Source: Maribacter algarum (ex Lu et al. 2025) (nom. illeg.)
Lineage (GTDB): Bacteria; Bacteroidota; Bacteroidia; Flavobacteriales; Flavobacteriaceae
Direction of reading: 5' to 3'
Length of the DNA: 64,000 bases
Assembly: GCA_947495915.1 (NCBI GenBank)
Contig: CANMAW010000007.1
Coordinates: 62,001-126,000, forward strand
Shown here: positions 47,855 to 55,483 of the stretch, piece after piece
Numbering within the stretch: the first letter of the stretch is position 1
Layout: each line of letters opens with the position of its first letter
Notes under the pieces: generated by a model
Databases searched by the model: none
What the model saw: the letters and a program-made list of their open reading frames with translations, nothing else
What the model was told of the DNA's origin: nothing
Made by a program: the position numbers and the translations under genes

Positions 47855-49000
47855 CTAAAATCTATCTATTGCTTCTTGAATTTTGGCTTCATTAACACAG
47901 AGTGAAAAACGAATGTAACCCTCACCATTACTACCAAAAATGGTACCCGGAGTGATAAAAATATCTTTGTCATATAAGATATCGTCTATAAATTTTTCCG
48001 CTGATGGTACACCATACGGCAACTTGGCCCATACAAACATACCAACGGATGAAGAATCATAAGTACAGCCTAATTTTTTTACCAATTTCAACATCAATTC
48101 TTTTCGTGAGGCATATACTTCATTTAAGTTATCAAACCATTTTTGCGAACTTTCTAATGCTGCGATTGCACCTTTTTGTATTCCGTAAAACATACCAGAG
48201 TCCATATTACTTTTCACTTTTAAAATCGAATTAATATGACTTTCATTTCCTAAAACCATACCTACACGCCAACCTGCCATATTAAAAGTTTTACTTAGCG
48301 AATTTAACTCTAGAGCTATTTCTTTAGCCCCATCAATATTTAAAATACTTCTAGGGTTTGTATTTAAAACAAAGCTATACGGGTTATCATTGATCAATAG
48401 AATTTCATTACGCTTAGCAAAATCAATGAGTTTTTCAAACTGTGTTGTAGAAGCTGTAGCCCCTGTCGGCATGTGCGGATAACTTAACCACATCAATTTA
48501 ACTTTAGACAAATCTTCTTGTTCTAGATATTCTAAATCAGGAAACCACCCTTTATCCTCTGTCAAATCATAATAATGAGGTACCGCACCAACTAATTTAC
48601 TGACCGAAGTATATGTCGGATACCCAGGATTCGGTATTAAAACTTCATCACCAGCATTTAAAAAAGCCATGCTAATATGCATAATGCCTTCTTTCGAACC
48701 CATAAGCGGTAAAATTTCAGAAGCACTATCTAATTGCACTTCAAATTTTGCAGTATAAAATGCGGCTATGGCCTCTCGTAATTCAGGTAAACCTTGATAG
48801 CTTTGATATTGATGAGCCCCTTTGTCATTAACGGCATTTTGAATTGCTTTAATAACATTTTCAGATGGCGCCAAATCAGGACTACCAATACCCATATTAA
48901 TAATAGGCCTGCCTTTCGCTAATAGTTCGCGAACTTCTCTTAACTTTTTAGAAAAGTAATATTCTTTTACCGTTTTAAGTCTATCAGCAGTTTGTATCAT
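47855..49000 (-). CDS. Class I/II aminotransferase, likely aromatic amino acid aminotransferase
   Basis: PLP-dependent enzyme. 381 residues. Landmarks: INMGIGSPDLAPSENVIKA, GLPELREAIAAFY, PNPGYPTYTSVSKLVGA, LMWLSYPHMPTGATA (an unusual Pro-His-Met replacing the common PxNPTG), and the PLP-Lys segment NSLSKTFNMAGWRVGMVLG with RFSL near the end. Position between pheA and tyrA implies phenylpyruvate and 4-hydroxyphenylpyruvate as substrates, making the last step of Phe and Tyr synthesis; specificity for other keto acids cannot be excluded. ATG overlaps the pheA stop by four bases; 1-base gap to tyrA. Confidence 0.92.
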   Translation of the reverse strand: MIQTADRLKTVKEYYFSKKLREVRELLAKGRPIINMGIGSPDLAPSENVIKAIQNAVNDKGAHQYQSYQGLPELREAIAAFYTAKFEVQLDSASEILPLMGSKEGIMHISMAFLNAGDEVLIPNPGYPTYTSVSKLVGAVPHYYDLTEDKGWFPDLEYLEQEDLSKVKLMWLSYPHMPTGATASTTQFEKLIDFAKRNEILLINDNPYSFVLNTNPRSILNIDGAKEIALELNSLSKTFNMAGWRVGMVLGNESHINSILKVKSNMDSGMFYGIQKGAIAALESSQKWFDNLNEVYASRKELMLKLVKKLGCTYDSSSVGMFVWAKLPYGVPSAEKFIDDILYDKDIFITPGTIFGSNGEGYIRFSLCVNEAKIQEAIDRF

Positions 49001-49836
49001 ACTCGGGCATTTTTATATTCACCTAATACTTTAAAGTCTTCAGACATGATGTTCAACAATGATTTTGCCTTTTCAAAATTAGAATAACCATCAAATGTTA
49101 TATCAACAAAAAAGGCATATTTCCATGGGCTCTCAATTACTGGCAGACTTTGAATTTTTGTTAAGTTCAAATTGCAATCGCTCATAACATTAAGCATAGC
49201 TGCCAAACTACCTCGTTTATGATCGGTTAAAAAACGAATTGATGCTTTATTAATTTGTGCTTTAGGTAACTCCTTATTTTTTGTTTTTACAATGATAAAT
49301 CGGGTAGCATTATTCTTGATTGTCTGAATGTCTTTTGCTACGATGTTCAACCCATATAATTCTGCAGCAACATTAGGCGCAATTGCTGCAACATGTTTCA
49401 ATTGTTGCTTTTGAATTCGTTGGGCGGTCTCTGCCGTATCAACATCTTCAACCAATTTGATTTCAGGATAATCTTTAAAAAATTCTTTGCATTGCAACAA
49501 GGCCATTGGGTGTGAGCGCACCTCCTTAATATCTGAAATGTTTTGACCTGCTAATACCATTAAATTATGATGAATATTTAAATAATACTCTCCAATAATG
49601 TGCAATTTATTATGATAAATTAGATTGTAATTTGGTATAATTGAACCTGCAATTGAATTTTCAATTGCCATAACGCCCTTATCTGCTTCCCCATTTAAAA
49701 GCTTATCAACCAAACTATCAAATGACAAACATTCAACAAGTTCAATAGCATCTCCATAATAGTCTTTAGCTACTTGATGGTGATTTGAACCTTGAATACC
49801 TTGTATTGCTATTTTAAATTTCATTTTAAATTTCAT
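48997..49836 (-). CDS. pheA: Prephenate dehydratase
   Basis: Converts prephenate to phenylpyruvate. 279 residues from ATG 49836. PDT domain: KIAIQGIQGSNHHQVAKDYYG, GVMAIENSIAGSIIPNY, EVRSHPMALLQCKEFF and NATRFIIVKT (Thr-Arg-Phe active site). A C-terminal ACT domain has RGSLAAMLNVMSDCNLNLTKIQSLPVIESPWKYAFFVD, so Phe feedback is expected. The start is ambiguous: ATGAAATTTAAA is tandemly duplicated, so the second ATG (49824) also fits. The start codon is four bases behind the U-tract of an attenuator. First structural gene of a four-gene aromatic operon. Confidence 0.95.
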   Translation of the reverse strand: MKFKMKFKIAIQGIQGSNHHQVAKDYYGDAIELVECLSFDSLVDKLLNGEADKGVMAIENSIAGSIIPNYNLIYHNKLHIIGEYYLNIHHNLMVLAGQNISDIKEVRSHPMALLQCKEFFKDYPEIKLVEDVDTAETAQRIQKQQLKHVAAIAPNVAAELYGLNIVAKDIQTIKNNATRFIIVKTKNKELPKAQINKASIRFLTDHKRGSLAAMLNVMSDCNLNLTKIQSLPVIESPWKYAFFVDITFDGYSNFEKAKSLLNIMSEDFKVLGEYKNARV

Positions 49837-49839
49837 CAC

Positions 49840-49869
49840 AAAAAAAGTCCTGCTTTTCGCAGGACTTTT
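49840..49869 (-). terminator. Attenuator terminator of the pheA operon
   Basis: Minus strand: AAAAGTCCTGC (49869-49859) pairs perfectly with GCAGGACTTTT (49853-49843), loop GAAAA; the U-tract (T7) runs to 49840. The pheA ATG starts at 49836. A terminator in front of, not behind, an operon is a hallmark of attenuation. Its left arm can also pair with the region just behind the leader peptide stop (TAGGGCT 49906-49900 with AGTCCTG 49866-49860, two G-U pairs). Confidence 0.88.
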
Positions 49870-49903
49870 ATATTATATTTAACTTGAATATACTACAACA
49901 GCC

Positions 49904-49963
49904 CTAGCTTCTTAAAAAAAAGAAGTAGAAAAAGAATCTGTTATAAAAATATTGCTTCGTCAT
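49904..49963 (-). CDS. Phe/Tyr-rich leader peptide of the pheA operon (attenuator)
   Basis: 19-residue ORF, MTKQYFYNRFFFYFFFLRS then TAG: seven Phe (four as TTT, three TTC) and three Tyr codons, with the FFFYFFF block right before the end. It lies between a possible promoter and the attenuator terminator, about 70 bases before pheA. It closely resembles the E. coli pheA leader peptide in design (Phe-run before a terminator), although there is no sequence homology to expect. When charged tRNA-Phe is scarce, a ribosome stalled in the run would leave the stop-codon region free to form an antiterminator. It is too short for usual gene calling. Mechanism inferred; translation unproven. Confidence 0.85.
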   Translation of the reverse strand: MTKQYFYNRFFFYFFFLRS

Positions 49964-49982
49964 AATACACTTAAACTTGTCG

Positions 49983-49990
49983 CTAAAGTA
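49983..49990 (-). promoter_or_regulatory. Possible -7 box (TACTTTAG) for the pheA operon
   Basis: Minus-strand TACTTTAG matches TAnnTTTG at seven of eight positions, 20 bases before the leader ATG. No good -33 TTTG found. Confidence 0.35.
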
Positions 49991-50034
49991 AGAATTAAAT
50001 TTAAAAAACCTATTTATAATATTTTTTTTTAGTA

Positions 50035-50332
50035 TTAAAACTTTAAGGCAAAGCCTAAACCGTTTACCGAACTCGTCGGCACTAACCTATAAGTTGTTTT
50101 CTTGTCCAACGCATCATTAAATTCTAAAATAGCGGTAGATTTATTTTTAGAAGCAGCTATTAAAAATAACATGGCAATTGCACCTATACCTCTTTCAGTA
50201 ATTGCCAGAGCGGTCAATGGTCTGTTTTTACCGAGGTTCGAAACCAACCATATGATTTACACCGATAGAAATCTCAAACTTATTAAAACTAATGTTCTTA
50301 GATTATAAAAAATCATTAAGTCGCTGTAGAAT
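50035..50332 (-). pseudogene. Decayed N-terminal copy of the XRE-type regulator, fused to unrelated coding remnant
   Basis: Positions 50253-50329 match 51514-51590 (codons 2-26 of the intact regulator) at 62 of 77 bases, without gaps, counted by hand. In this copy the ATG is ATT (50332-50330) and codon 10 (AAA in the intact gene) is TAA, so it cannot be translated. After the conserved block (KNISFNKFEISIGVNH) similarity stops. The frame continues to 50035 with VSNLGKNRPLTALAITERGIGAIAML ... SVNGLGFALKF, whose end resembles an outer-membrane barrel strand. The two parts seem joined by a deletion. This stretch separates the pheA leader from the accessory patch. Confidence 0.7.
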
Positions 50333-50754
50333 CACAATTATCTTTTTACAAAAAAAATTTAATAATCTTACAAACACCATCAGTTTTTATGATTTCTATC
50401 ATTTTTTTAACAATTTCAGAACATTAACTTCATATAATAATTATATTGGTATATGATCAATTACTAAACAGTATTCTATTAAGTATACTAAACCGTTGTA
50501 GTTTTATTCTCAATACCCTGAAATACGTCTCACATTGTTTATCAATTTAAATTTCAAAAAATTGATAGGGCATAGAATTCTTCCATGACTACTGCTGTTG
50601 TAATATAGCGTATCTTTTAATAGGTAGAGAAACCTTTAAAAGATTTCTAAAATGTTTTTAAAATATTTACCAACTTATATCAACATTTGAATATCTAATT
50701 TACGTATACGAGTTCGTGTAATTGATTAAGAAATAACTAACAAACTCAACTAGT
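50333..50754. other. AT-rich intergenic region, no gene found
   Basis: 422 bases with very low G+C and many stops in all frames. I see several short A/T runs and ATATAAT-like stretches but no ORF of note, no clear terminator and no confident promoter before the 50755 gene. The direct neighbour of the decayed regulator copy. Confidence 0.6.
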
Positions 50755-51078
50755 ATGAAAACAACACTTCAATCAAAATTGATGCATAAGATTGATGCCT
50801 TTGGAGGTATTGATAAGTTAACTACTGACATGCAACGATTACGAACCTTAACCAAAGAAAAAAAATGGTTTGACAACATGATCATTTATTTTAATAGCTT
50901 TTATTCACAAATTGTGGATGTAGAATTGCACGCAGTAGAATATCACAAAGCTTCTGTAGATACCATTGATTTTCTAACGGAATTTAACTCCACCAGAAAC
51001 GAAGAGAGTATAAAGTTTTTAATTGATTTGATCACGTTTAAGCTGAACAGTGTGGCCGGAATTAGAAGAATATCTTAA
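50755..51078 (+). CDS. Unknown protein
   Basis: 107 residues, ATG start (MKTTLQSKLMHKIDAFGGI). Predicted entirely helical by pattern (DKLTTDMQRLRTLTKEKKWFDNMII, SIKFLIDLITFKLNSVAGIRR); no signal peptide or membrane segment. No family recognised. It converges on the XRE-type regulator with a four-base overlap of the stop codons. Codon use looks like the neighbours, though the flanks are unusually AT-rich. Confidence 0.6.
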   Translation: MKTTLQSKLMHKIDAFGGIDKLTTDMQRLRTLTKEKKWFDNMIIYFNSFYSQIVDVELHAVEYHKASVDTIDFLTEFNSTRNEESIKFLIDLITFKLNSVAGIRRIS

Positions 51079-51593
51079 ACTACTTCTGTTTTTACCTCAA
51101 TTTGTTTTATCTGATTTGCTTCATGATCTAATTTAGCAGTAAATAGGGTCATCACTTGACGACTCAAGCTCTTTAATTCTTGACCGTATTTCTGCTCCCA
51201 TGTTTTAAGAATAAGTGCTGCAAGAGGGGTTTCGATGTTTTTATCAACGGTGTTATTTGATAAAAACATCTGTAACTCCGTTTTAGATTCCAATCCAAAA
51301 AATTGTTGGGTTTGGGCAACTAATAGTTCATTCCATTCTCCACTACTACTATTTATATTTTGACCTAAAACTTCAGTAGATGTTTTTAGTACCATAGAGC
51401 CAGTACCGCGTAATAGCCACTCTGCACTCAACTCGGGATATTCTTCCAATACTTTTTGAATTACGTTAGAACCAATATTCTTATTATGCTTATATGCATT
51501 TGATATACTACCATGACTTACCCCAATAGAAATTTCAAACTTGTTAAAACTGATATTTCTAAATTTAAGAAAATCATTAAGACGCTTTAGCAT
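51075..51593 (-). CDS. XRE-type helix-turn-helix transcriptional regulator
   Basis: 172 residues from ATG 51593 (MLKRLNDFLKFRNISFNKFE); the frame also starts with ATG at 51632, but the 13 extra residues are not like the family and the decayed paralogue at 50253-50329 aligns exactly from codon 2 here. The N-terminal HTH (ISFNKFEISIGVSHGSISNAYKHNKNIG) and EEYPELSAEWLLRGTGSMVL are typical of Bacteroidota phage-repressor-like regulators. The C-terminal 100 residues are helical and not recognised. Divergent from the 51727 gene, which it may control. Confidence 0.8.
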   Translation of the reverse strand: MLKRLNDFLKFRNISFNKFEISIGVSHGSISNAYKHNKNIGSNVIQKVLEEYPELSAEWLLRGTGSMVLKTSTEVLGQNINSSSGEWNELLVAQTQQFFGLESKTELQMFLSNNTVDKNIETPLAALILKTWEQKYGQELKSLSRQVMTLFTAKLDHEANQIKQIEVKTEVV

Positions 51594-51726
51594 AATTCCG
51601 AATTTCTTATAAAAATAAGTTATTTTATACATATATAAAAAAAAATTTATAATTTGTTGAAGTAATAATAATTAATTATATAATTTAGTTCTTATATATT
51701 ATATATACTTTATCTTACATTAAATA

Positions 51727-52371
51727 ATGACAAATCGCTCAAATTTCCAACTCGACCAAAGTGAACTTGATATTATTTCAACCTTTGAGTTACAATTAGA
51801 ACAGATATTTCTAACTGATACCTCGGTGGTTATTTCAAAATCTGACAATAATTTAATAAACCTAGTAATTGAAGTAGATGCTCAATTCGTACTTCATGAA
51901 GTTATGGCGCTGTTAAATGTTAGATCTGACCTAACCTATCAACAATCAGGATTAAATAAAATGCTCCTTCGGTTCAAAAATGCATTTTTTACTCTTAATC
52001 AAACTCTTTATGGAATAGCGGACATCGAAGAACTATCGCTTTATTTTAAAGACACCTCAATTGTTATAAATTCAATAAGCCAGAATAGTATTATTGACGA
52101 AATTGATGATATAGCCAAAGCAGTTTTAAAACACCATAAGTATCTTTCTACTTTAATGGGCTTGTTACCGAGTGAAATACATATACCAGTATTTGAAGAT
52201 ACTGTTACCAAAGAACTATTCAATAAGAATGAAAAGATTGTGCCTATTAATTATAAATCGGCCTATTTACAATATTGGGGAGTATATTTTGATTCATACG
52301 ACAAACCTCTAGTTTATAATTTGAAAAGAACCAACATTATGCCCGGTGATTTAGATTTAAGTTTCGATTAA
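51727..52371 (+). CDS. Unknown protein
   Basis: 214 residues, ATG start. No recognised domain, no signal peptide. The sequence is rich in Ile, Leu and Asn (FELQLEQIFLTDTSVVISK, ISQNSIIDEIDDIAKAVLKHHKYLSTLMG). It is transcribed divergently from the XRE-type regulator across a 133-base very AT-rich gap (51594-51726) that likely holds both promoters. Its last 35 bases overlap the 3' end of the opposite-strand serine hydrolase. Part of the accessory patch. Confidence 0.6.
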   Translation: MTNRSNFQLDQSELDIISTFELQLEQIFLTDTSVVISKSDNNLINLVIEVDAQFVLHEVMALLNVRSDLTYQQSGLNKMLLRFKNAFFTLNQTLYGIADIEELSLYFKDTSIVINSISQNSIIDEIDDIAKAVLKHHKYLSTLMGLLPSEIHIPVFEDTVTKELFNKNEKIVPINYKSAYLQYWGVYFDSYDKPLVYNLKRTNIMPGDLDLSFD

Positions 52372-53476
52372 TGTTTTTACCACCGAATGTATTTAAAAAG
52401 ACGCTAATTACCTCATCTAATTCTATTTGAACATTTGGGTTGGTACAATTTATTAAAATTGCGAAGACCATTTGCTCATGGGGATATACAAAAAAGTTAG
52501 CATACCCCCCTACTCCATTACCGATATGACCATAGAACAATCTTCCTTTTTGGTCTTTGGACACTTGCCAACCAAGCCCGTAATATGTTTTCTTTTCTGC
52601 AATAATTTCTGAAGTTAAAAACTGTTTGGTTAAACCTAGTTCTGATAATTTACCGTTCAACACAGCTTGTCCGAAATTAGCAATATCTTCAGAAGTCGAT
52701 AAATATCCGCCACCGGCGAGTTTATAAAAATTATTTACAGAAATCGCCTTGCGAAAACCTTTTGATTTTTTAGAGTAAAAAGATGCATACTCATTTTGAA
52801 ATTGAGCATCATATGCCTCTTGAATTACTAGCCTATTTGGAGAAACAGTATGGGTAAGACCTAAAGGTTGTAATACATATTGCTTTACATAATCTTCAAA
52901 AGGCTCTCCACTGACTTCTTGTATAGCTAGTGATATTAATACCCAACCATAACTATTATACATATAATCGGTACCAGGTTCAAAAAGTAAATCGTCGTCT
53001 TTAAAAATAGCTATACTTTCTTTTATGGAATAAGGCCTATTAAGACCGTATTCAATGCCTTTATACCCTCTTATACCAGCAGTATGATTTGCCAATTGTC
53101 GTATGGTAAAATCCCATTTTTTCTTTGGATAGTATGGTACATATTTGTAAAATGAAGCATCTAAATCTATGCTTCCTTTTTTAACCATATGCGCCAGTGC
53201 CGTTGCCGCAATAGGTTTTGAGACACTTGCTACTCGAAATAATGTCTTACCTGTATTAATCGAGGTTTTTTTTTCTAAATCAGCATAACCTATTCCCTTT
53301 TGATAGCATAGTTTACCTTCTTTTAGAACGGTAATACTTATACCTGGCACTTTTTTATAAACCACCAAATCATTAAGCATGGTATCAGCCTTAATAAATC
53401 CCTCGAGATGGGCATAATCACCAACGATGCGTTTTTTAGCAAAAAGATTTTTAATAAACTTTTGAATAGGATTCAA
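52337..53476 (-). CDS. Serine hydrolase, beta-lactamase/D-alanyl-D-alanine carboxypeptidase-like family
   Basis: 379 residues. Class C beta-lactamase-like fold with SxxK (FRVASVSKPIAATALAHMV), the Tyr motif in YMYNSYGWVLISLAIQ (YNS in place of the usual YSN), and HxG (FYGHIGNGVGGYANFFVYP). Flanking features: KVPGISITVLKEGKLCYQKGIGYAD and RQLANHTAGIRGYKG. Substrate unknown; such proteins include esterases and peptidases. No clear signal peptide in the N-terminus from TTG 53476 (MNPIQKFIKNLFAKKR), so location is uncertain and the true start may differ. C-terminus overlaps the convergent unknown gene. Confidence 0.88.
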   Translation of the reverse strand: MNPIQKFIKNLFAKKRIVGDYAHLEGFIKADTMLNDLVVYKKVPGISITVLKEGKLCYQKGIGYADLEKKTSINTGKTLFRVASVSKPIAATALAHMVKKGSIDLDASFYKYVPYYPKKKWDFTIRQLANHTAGIRGYKGIEYGLNRPYSIKESIAIFKDDDLLFEPGTDYMYNSYGWVLISLAIQEVSGEPFEDYVKQYVLQPLGLTHTVSPNRLVIQEAYDAQFQNEYASFYSKKSKGFRKAISVNNFYKLAGGGYLSTSEDIANFGQAVLNGKLSELGLTKQFLTSEIIAEKKTYYGLGWQVSKDQKGRLFYGHIGNGVGGYANFFVYPHEQMVFAILINCTNPNVQIELDEVISVFLNTFGGKNINRNLNLNHRA

Positions 53477-53513
53477 CGTGAACGTGATTATTTTCTGTAA
53501 TTAGTAAAACACC

Positions 53514-54275
53514 TTAATCTTTAAATATTAACTTTCCTTTATAAAGTTCTTCAACTTCAATAATTAACGGCCTTGTAAAACTAACAACATCACCAGTACC
53601 GCGAATATCACCTTTGATTCCGTCAATAGGTTTTACCAAAATATCATTCGAACCACGATGATCAATGTCAACAAACTCTGCATTCAAATCTTCCGCTTCA
53701 ATTCTTGAATCACCAGCAGCTATTGCAACACCTAAGAAATCGGTAGCGCCACGAAGTTTAAAATAGGTGATTCCGTTCACTAGAATATTCAGTCCATTGC
53801 AATCTACATCAAGATCAAATTCGCCATCAGTAGTTTCACTTTCCGAGCTAATAAAACTTTCAGAAATCAATCGAAGACTATCATAAGATAAAACACCATC
53901 ACTAGCAACACGAAGCCCGGTACTACTTCTAATTTCAGAAATATCAGGTGCAGTTACATAAACTGTTGTTAAACCATAATCACGAACAAAATTGCAGCTG
54001 TTGGCATTTTCTAAAATCAAACGACCATCTTCAACCGAAACGCTAACATCATTACGAAGATACGCTCCAGTTTCTACTTCAACTTTGGTTTCTTCACCGT
54101 CTTTCAAGATCAAATTGACATTTTCAAAAACGGTAATTTTTGTAAAATCTGCTACTTCGACCTCATCACGTACCAGGTCTCCCGCACGTTGAAAACAATC
54201 TGGAGCTGATTCTGAAGAACAGCCCATCATACTCCAGATAACCAATACAACCGTTATGTACTTTAGTTTTATCAC
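53514..54275 (-). CDS. Lipoprotein with GIN domain (DUF2807)
   Basis: 253 residues. Lipoprotein signal peptide with lipobox (VIWSMMGCS, Cys near residue 19). The rest is a right-handed beta-helix-like head GIN domain: FTKITVFENVNLILKDGEETKVEVE, TVYVTAPDISEIRSSTGLRVAS, CNGLNILVNGITYFKLRGATDFLGV and DIRGTGDVV. Function of the family is unknown; surface or periplasmic location is expected. Start is GTG at 54275 with the signal peptide immediately following. Followed by a serine hydrolase, preceded by a PagL-like gene 12 bases away. Confidence 0.88.
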   Translation of the reverse strand: MIKLKYITVVLVIWSMMGCSSESAPDCFQRAGDLVRDEVEVADFTKITVFENVNLILKDGEETKVEVETGAYLRNDVSVSVEDGRLILENANSCNFVRDYGLTTVYVTAPDISEIRSSTGLRVASDGVLSYDSLRLISESFISSESETTDGEFDLDVDCNGLNILVNGITYFKLRGATDFLGVAIAAGDSRIEAEDLNAEFVDIDHRGSNDILVKPIDGIKGDIRGTGDVVSFTRPLIIEVEELYKGKLIFKD

Positions 54276-54287
54276 TATGTTGTTAAA

Positions 54288-55382
54288 TTAAAGTCGAATA
54301 CCAATACCGAATTCTACGGCTTCGGCAGCTGCCCCATGAGACTTCAGTGAAATTTCTGCAAACCACTGATCTTCGAAATATCGTTTCAAACCCATTCGAT
54401 TATACACCCTTCCTTCAAAATCAAAAGGATAATACACATAATATCCCAATTGACTGGTAATGCTGAGTTTGTTAATAAATAGCTCATGACCAATAAACAG
54501 TCCTGCTCTTTTAAAATCAGTATCAGCAGCTACATTATTCTCTGGGAATGAAATCGACTGAAACCGAATTAAATCCTTTAAAAAATTACTAAAAAAAACA
54601 TCAGCTCCGAATTGAAGCGCACTTTTTCTACCCAGTCTTTTATCGGCATAACCTGAAAATATATAAAAGGGAAATTGCCCAGACCCAATAACATCGCTTT
54701 CATTAATACCAGTTCGAAAAGCTACATTGTAACGAATTGGTTCAGTAATTTTTTCTTTCGTTCGTTTTATAAACTCTGGCTCATCTTCTAATAAGGTATA
54801 GGTTAAACCAGCATTAAAGGCCAAGGTATTGGTTGAGGTATTAGGTGCCTTTACATTTGCATTTGAATAGTGAATGACTGACAAGCCCGCTTTAAAACCT
54901 AAACCCTTAAAAATATTTTCTTTGTGATAGTTCAACATTAAAAAAGTAGAACTTAACAAACGTGACCCGTAGGCATTGTTTCTAAAATTCTCTACTTTAT
55001 CATACGGATTGGTGGCATAAGAAAGGCCCTGACCAATTCTCAACTGCACGTTACGCTTTAAAAAATAGAAATTGAAATGTGCATATAAACCCAAATTATC
55101 ACCTAAGGTGGGGTTATTAGATTTATGAAAAATAAATGAGGCTCCTAAATCGGGGTAATTATACCATTGTTGCCATTCTTCCTTACCATAAGTTTTTCTA
55201 TTATAACCAAGAATAAATCCTTGAGGATGTTCTTGAATCAAATGGGTAATATCAGGATTATGCAAAATGATCGACCCATAATAGCCGCTCGCATCAAACG
55301 TATAATTGATACTATTATCATCGTCTTGTGCTGTGCACAGAGCAAAACTTAAAAAAAGTAGTAGGAATATCCTAATGTTCAT
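54288..55382 (-). CDS. Acyloxyacyl hydrolase / lipid A deacylase PagL-like outer-membrane protein
   Basis: 364 residues from ATG 55382 (MNIRIFLLLFLSFALCTAQ, a signal peptide); a TTG eight codons upstream is not used. Beta-barrel pattern throughout. The PagL active-site pattern H-x-S is seen in LSVIHYSNANV (about residue 180), comparable to HFSNA in Pseudomonas PagL. C-terminus ends with alternating residues (AVEFGIGIRL) expected for outer-membrane insertion. Longer than PagL itself (about 170 residues), as in other Bacteroidota homologues. Removal of an acyl chain from lipid A is inferred from family only. Confidence 0.8.
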   Translation of the reverse strand: MNIRIFLLLFLSFALCTAQDDDNSINYTFDASGYYGSIILHNPDITHLIQEHPQGFILGYNRKTYGKEEWQQWYNYPDLGASFIFHKSNNPTLGDNLGLYAHFNFYFLKRNVQLRIGQGLSYATNPYDKVENFRNNAYGSRLLSSTFLMLNYHKENIFKGLGFKAGLSVIHYSNANVKAPNTSTNTLAFNAGLTYTLLEDEPEFIKRTKEKITEPIRYNVAFRTGINESDVIGSGQFPFYIFSGYADKRLGRKSALQFGADVFFSNFLKDLIRFQSISFPENNVAADTDFKRAGLFIGHELFINKLSITSQLGYYVYYPFDFEGRVYNRMGLKRYFEDQWFAEISLKSHGAAAEAVEFGIGIRL

Positions 55383-55483
55383 GGAGAGCAAAAGTAGAAA
55401 AAACAATGCATTACCTCATCACTTTTCTAGGGTGTTCCTTCTACCTTTAAAATTAAGTTCACAACGAGCTACTCTTAATTGAA

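Noticed and set aside
49840-49990. T-box riboswitch for the pheA operon
   Set aside because: No T-box motif or specifier stem; the leader encodes an aromatic peptide instead, which explains the terminator.
50102-50308. 68-residue plus-strand ORF
   Set aside because: It is the antisense of the decayed XRE-type copy and of its attached remnant.
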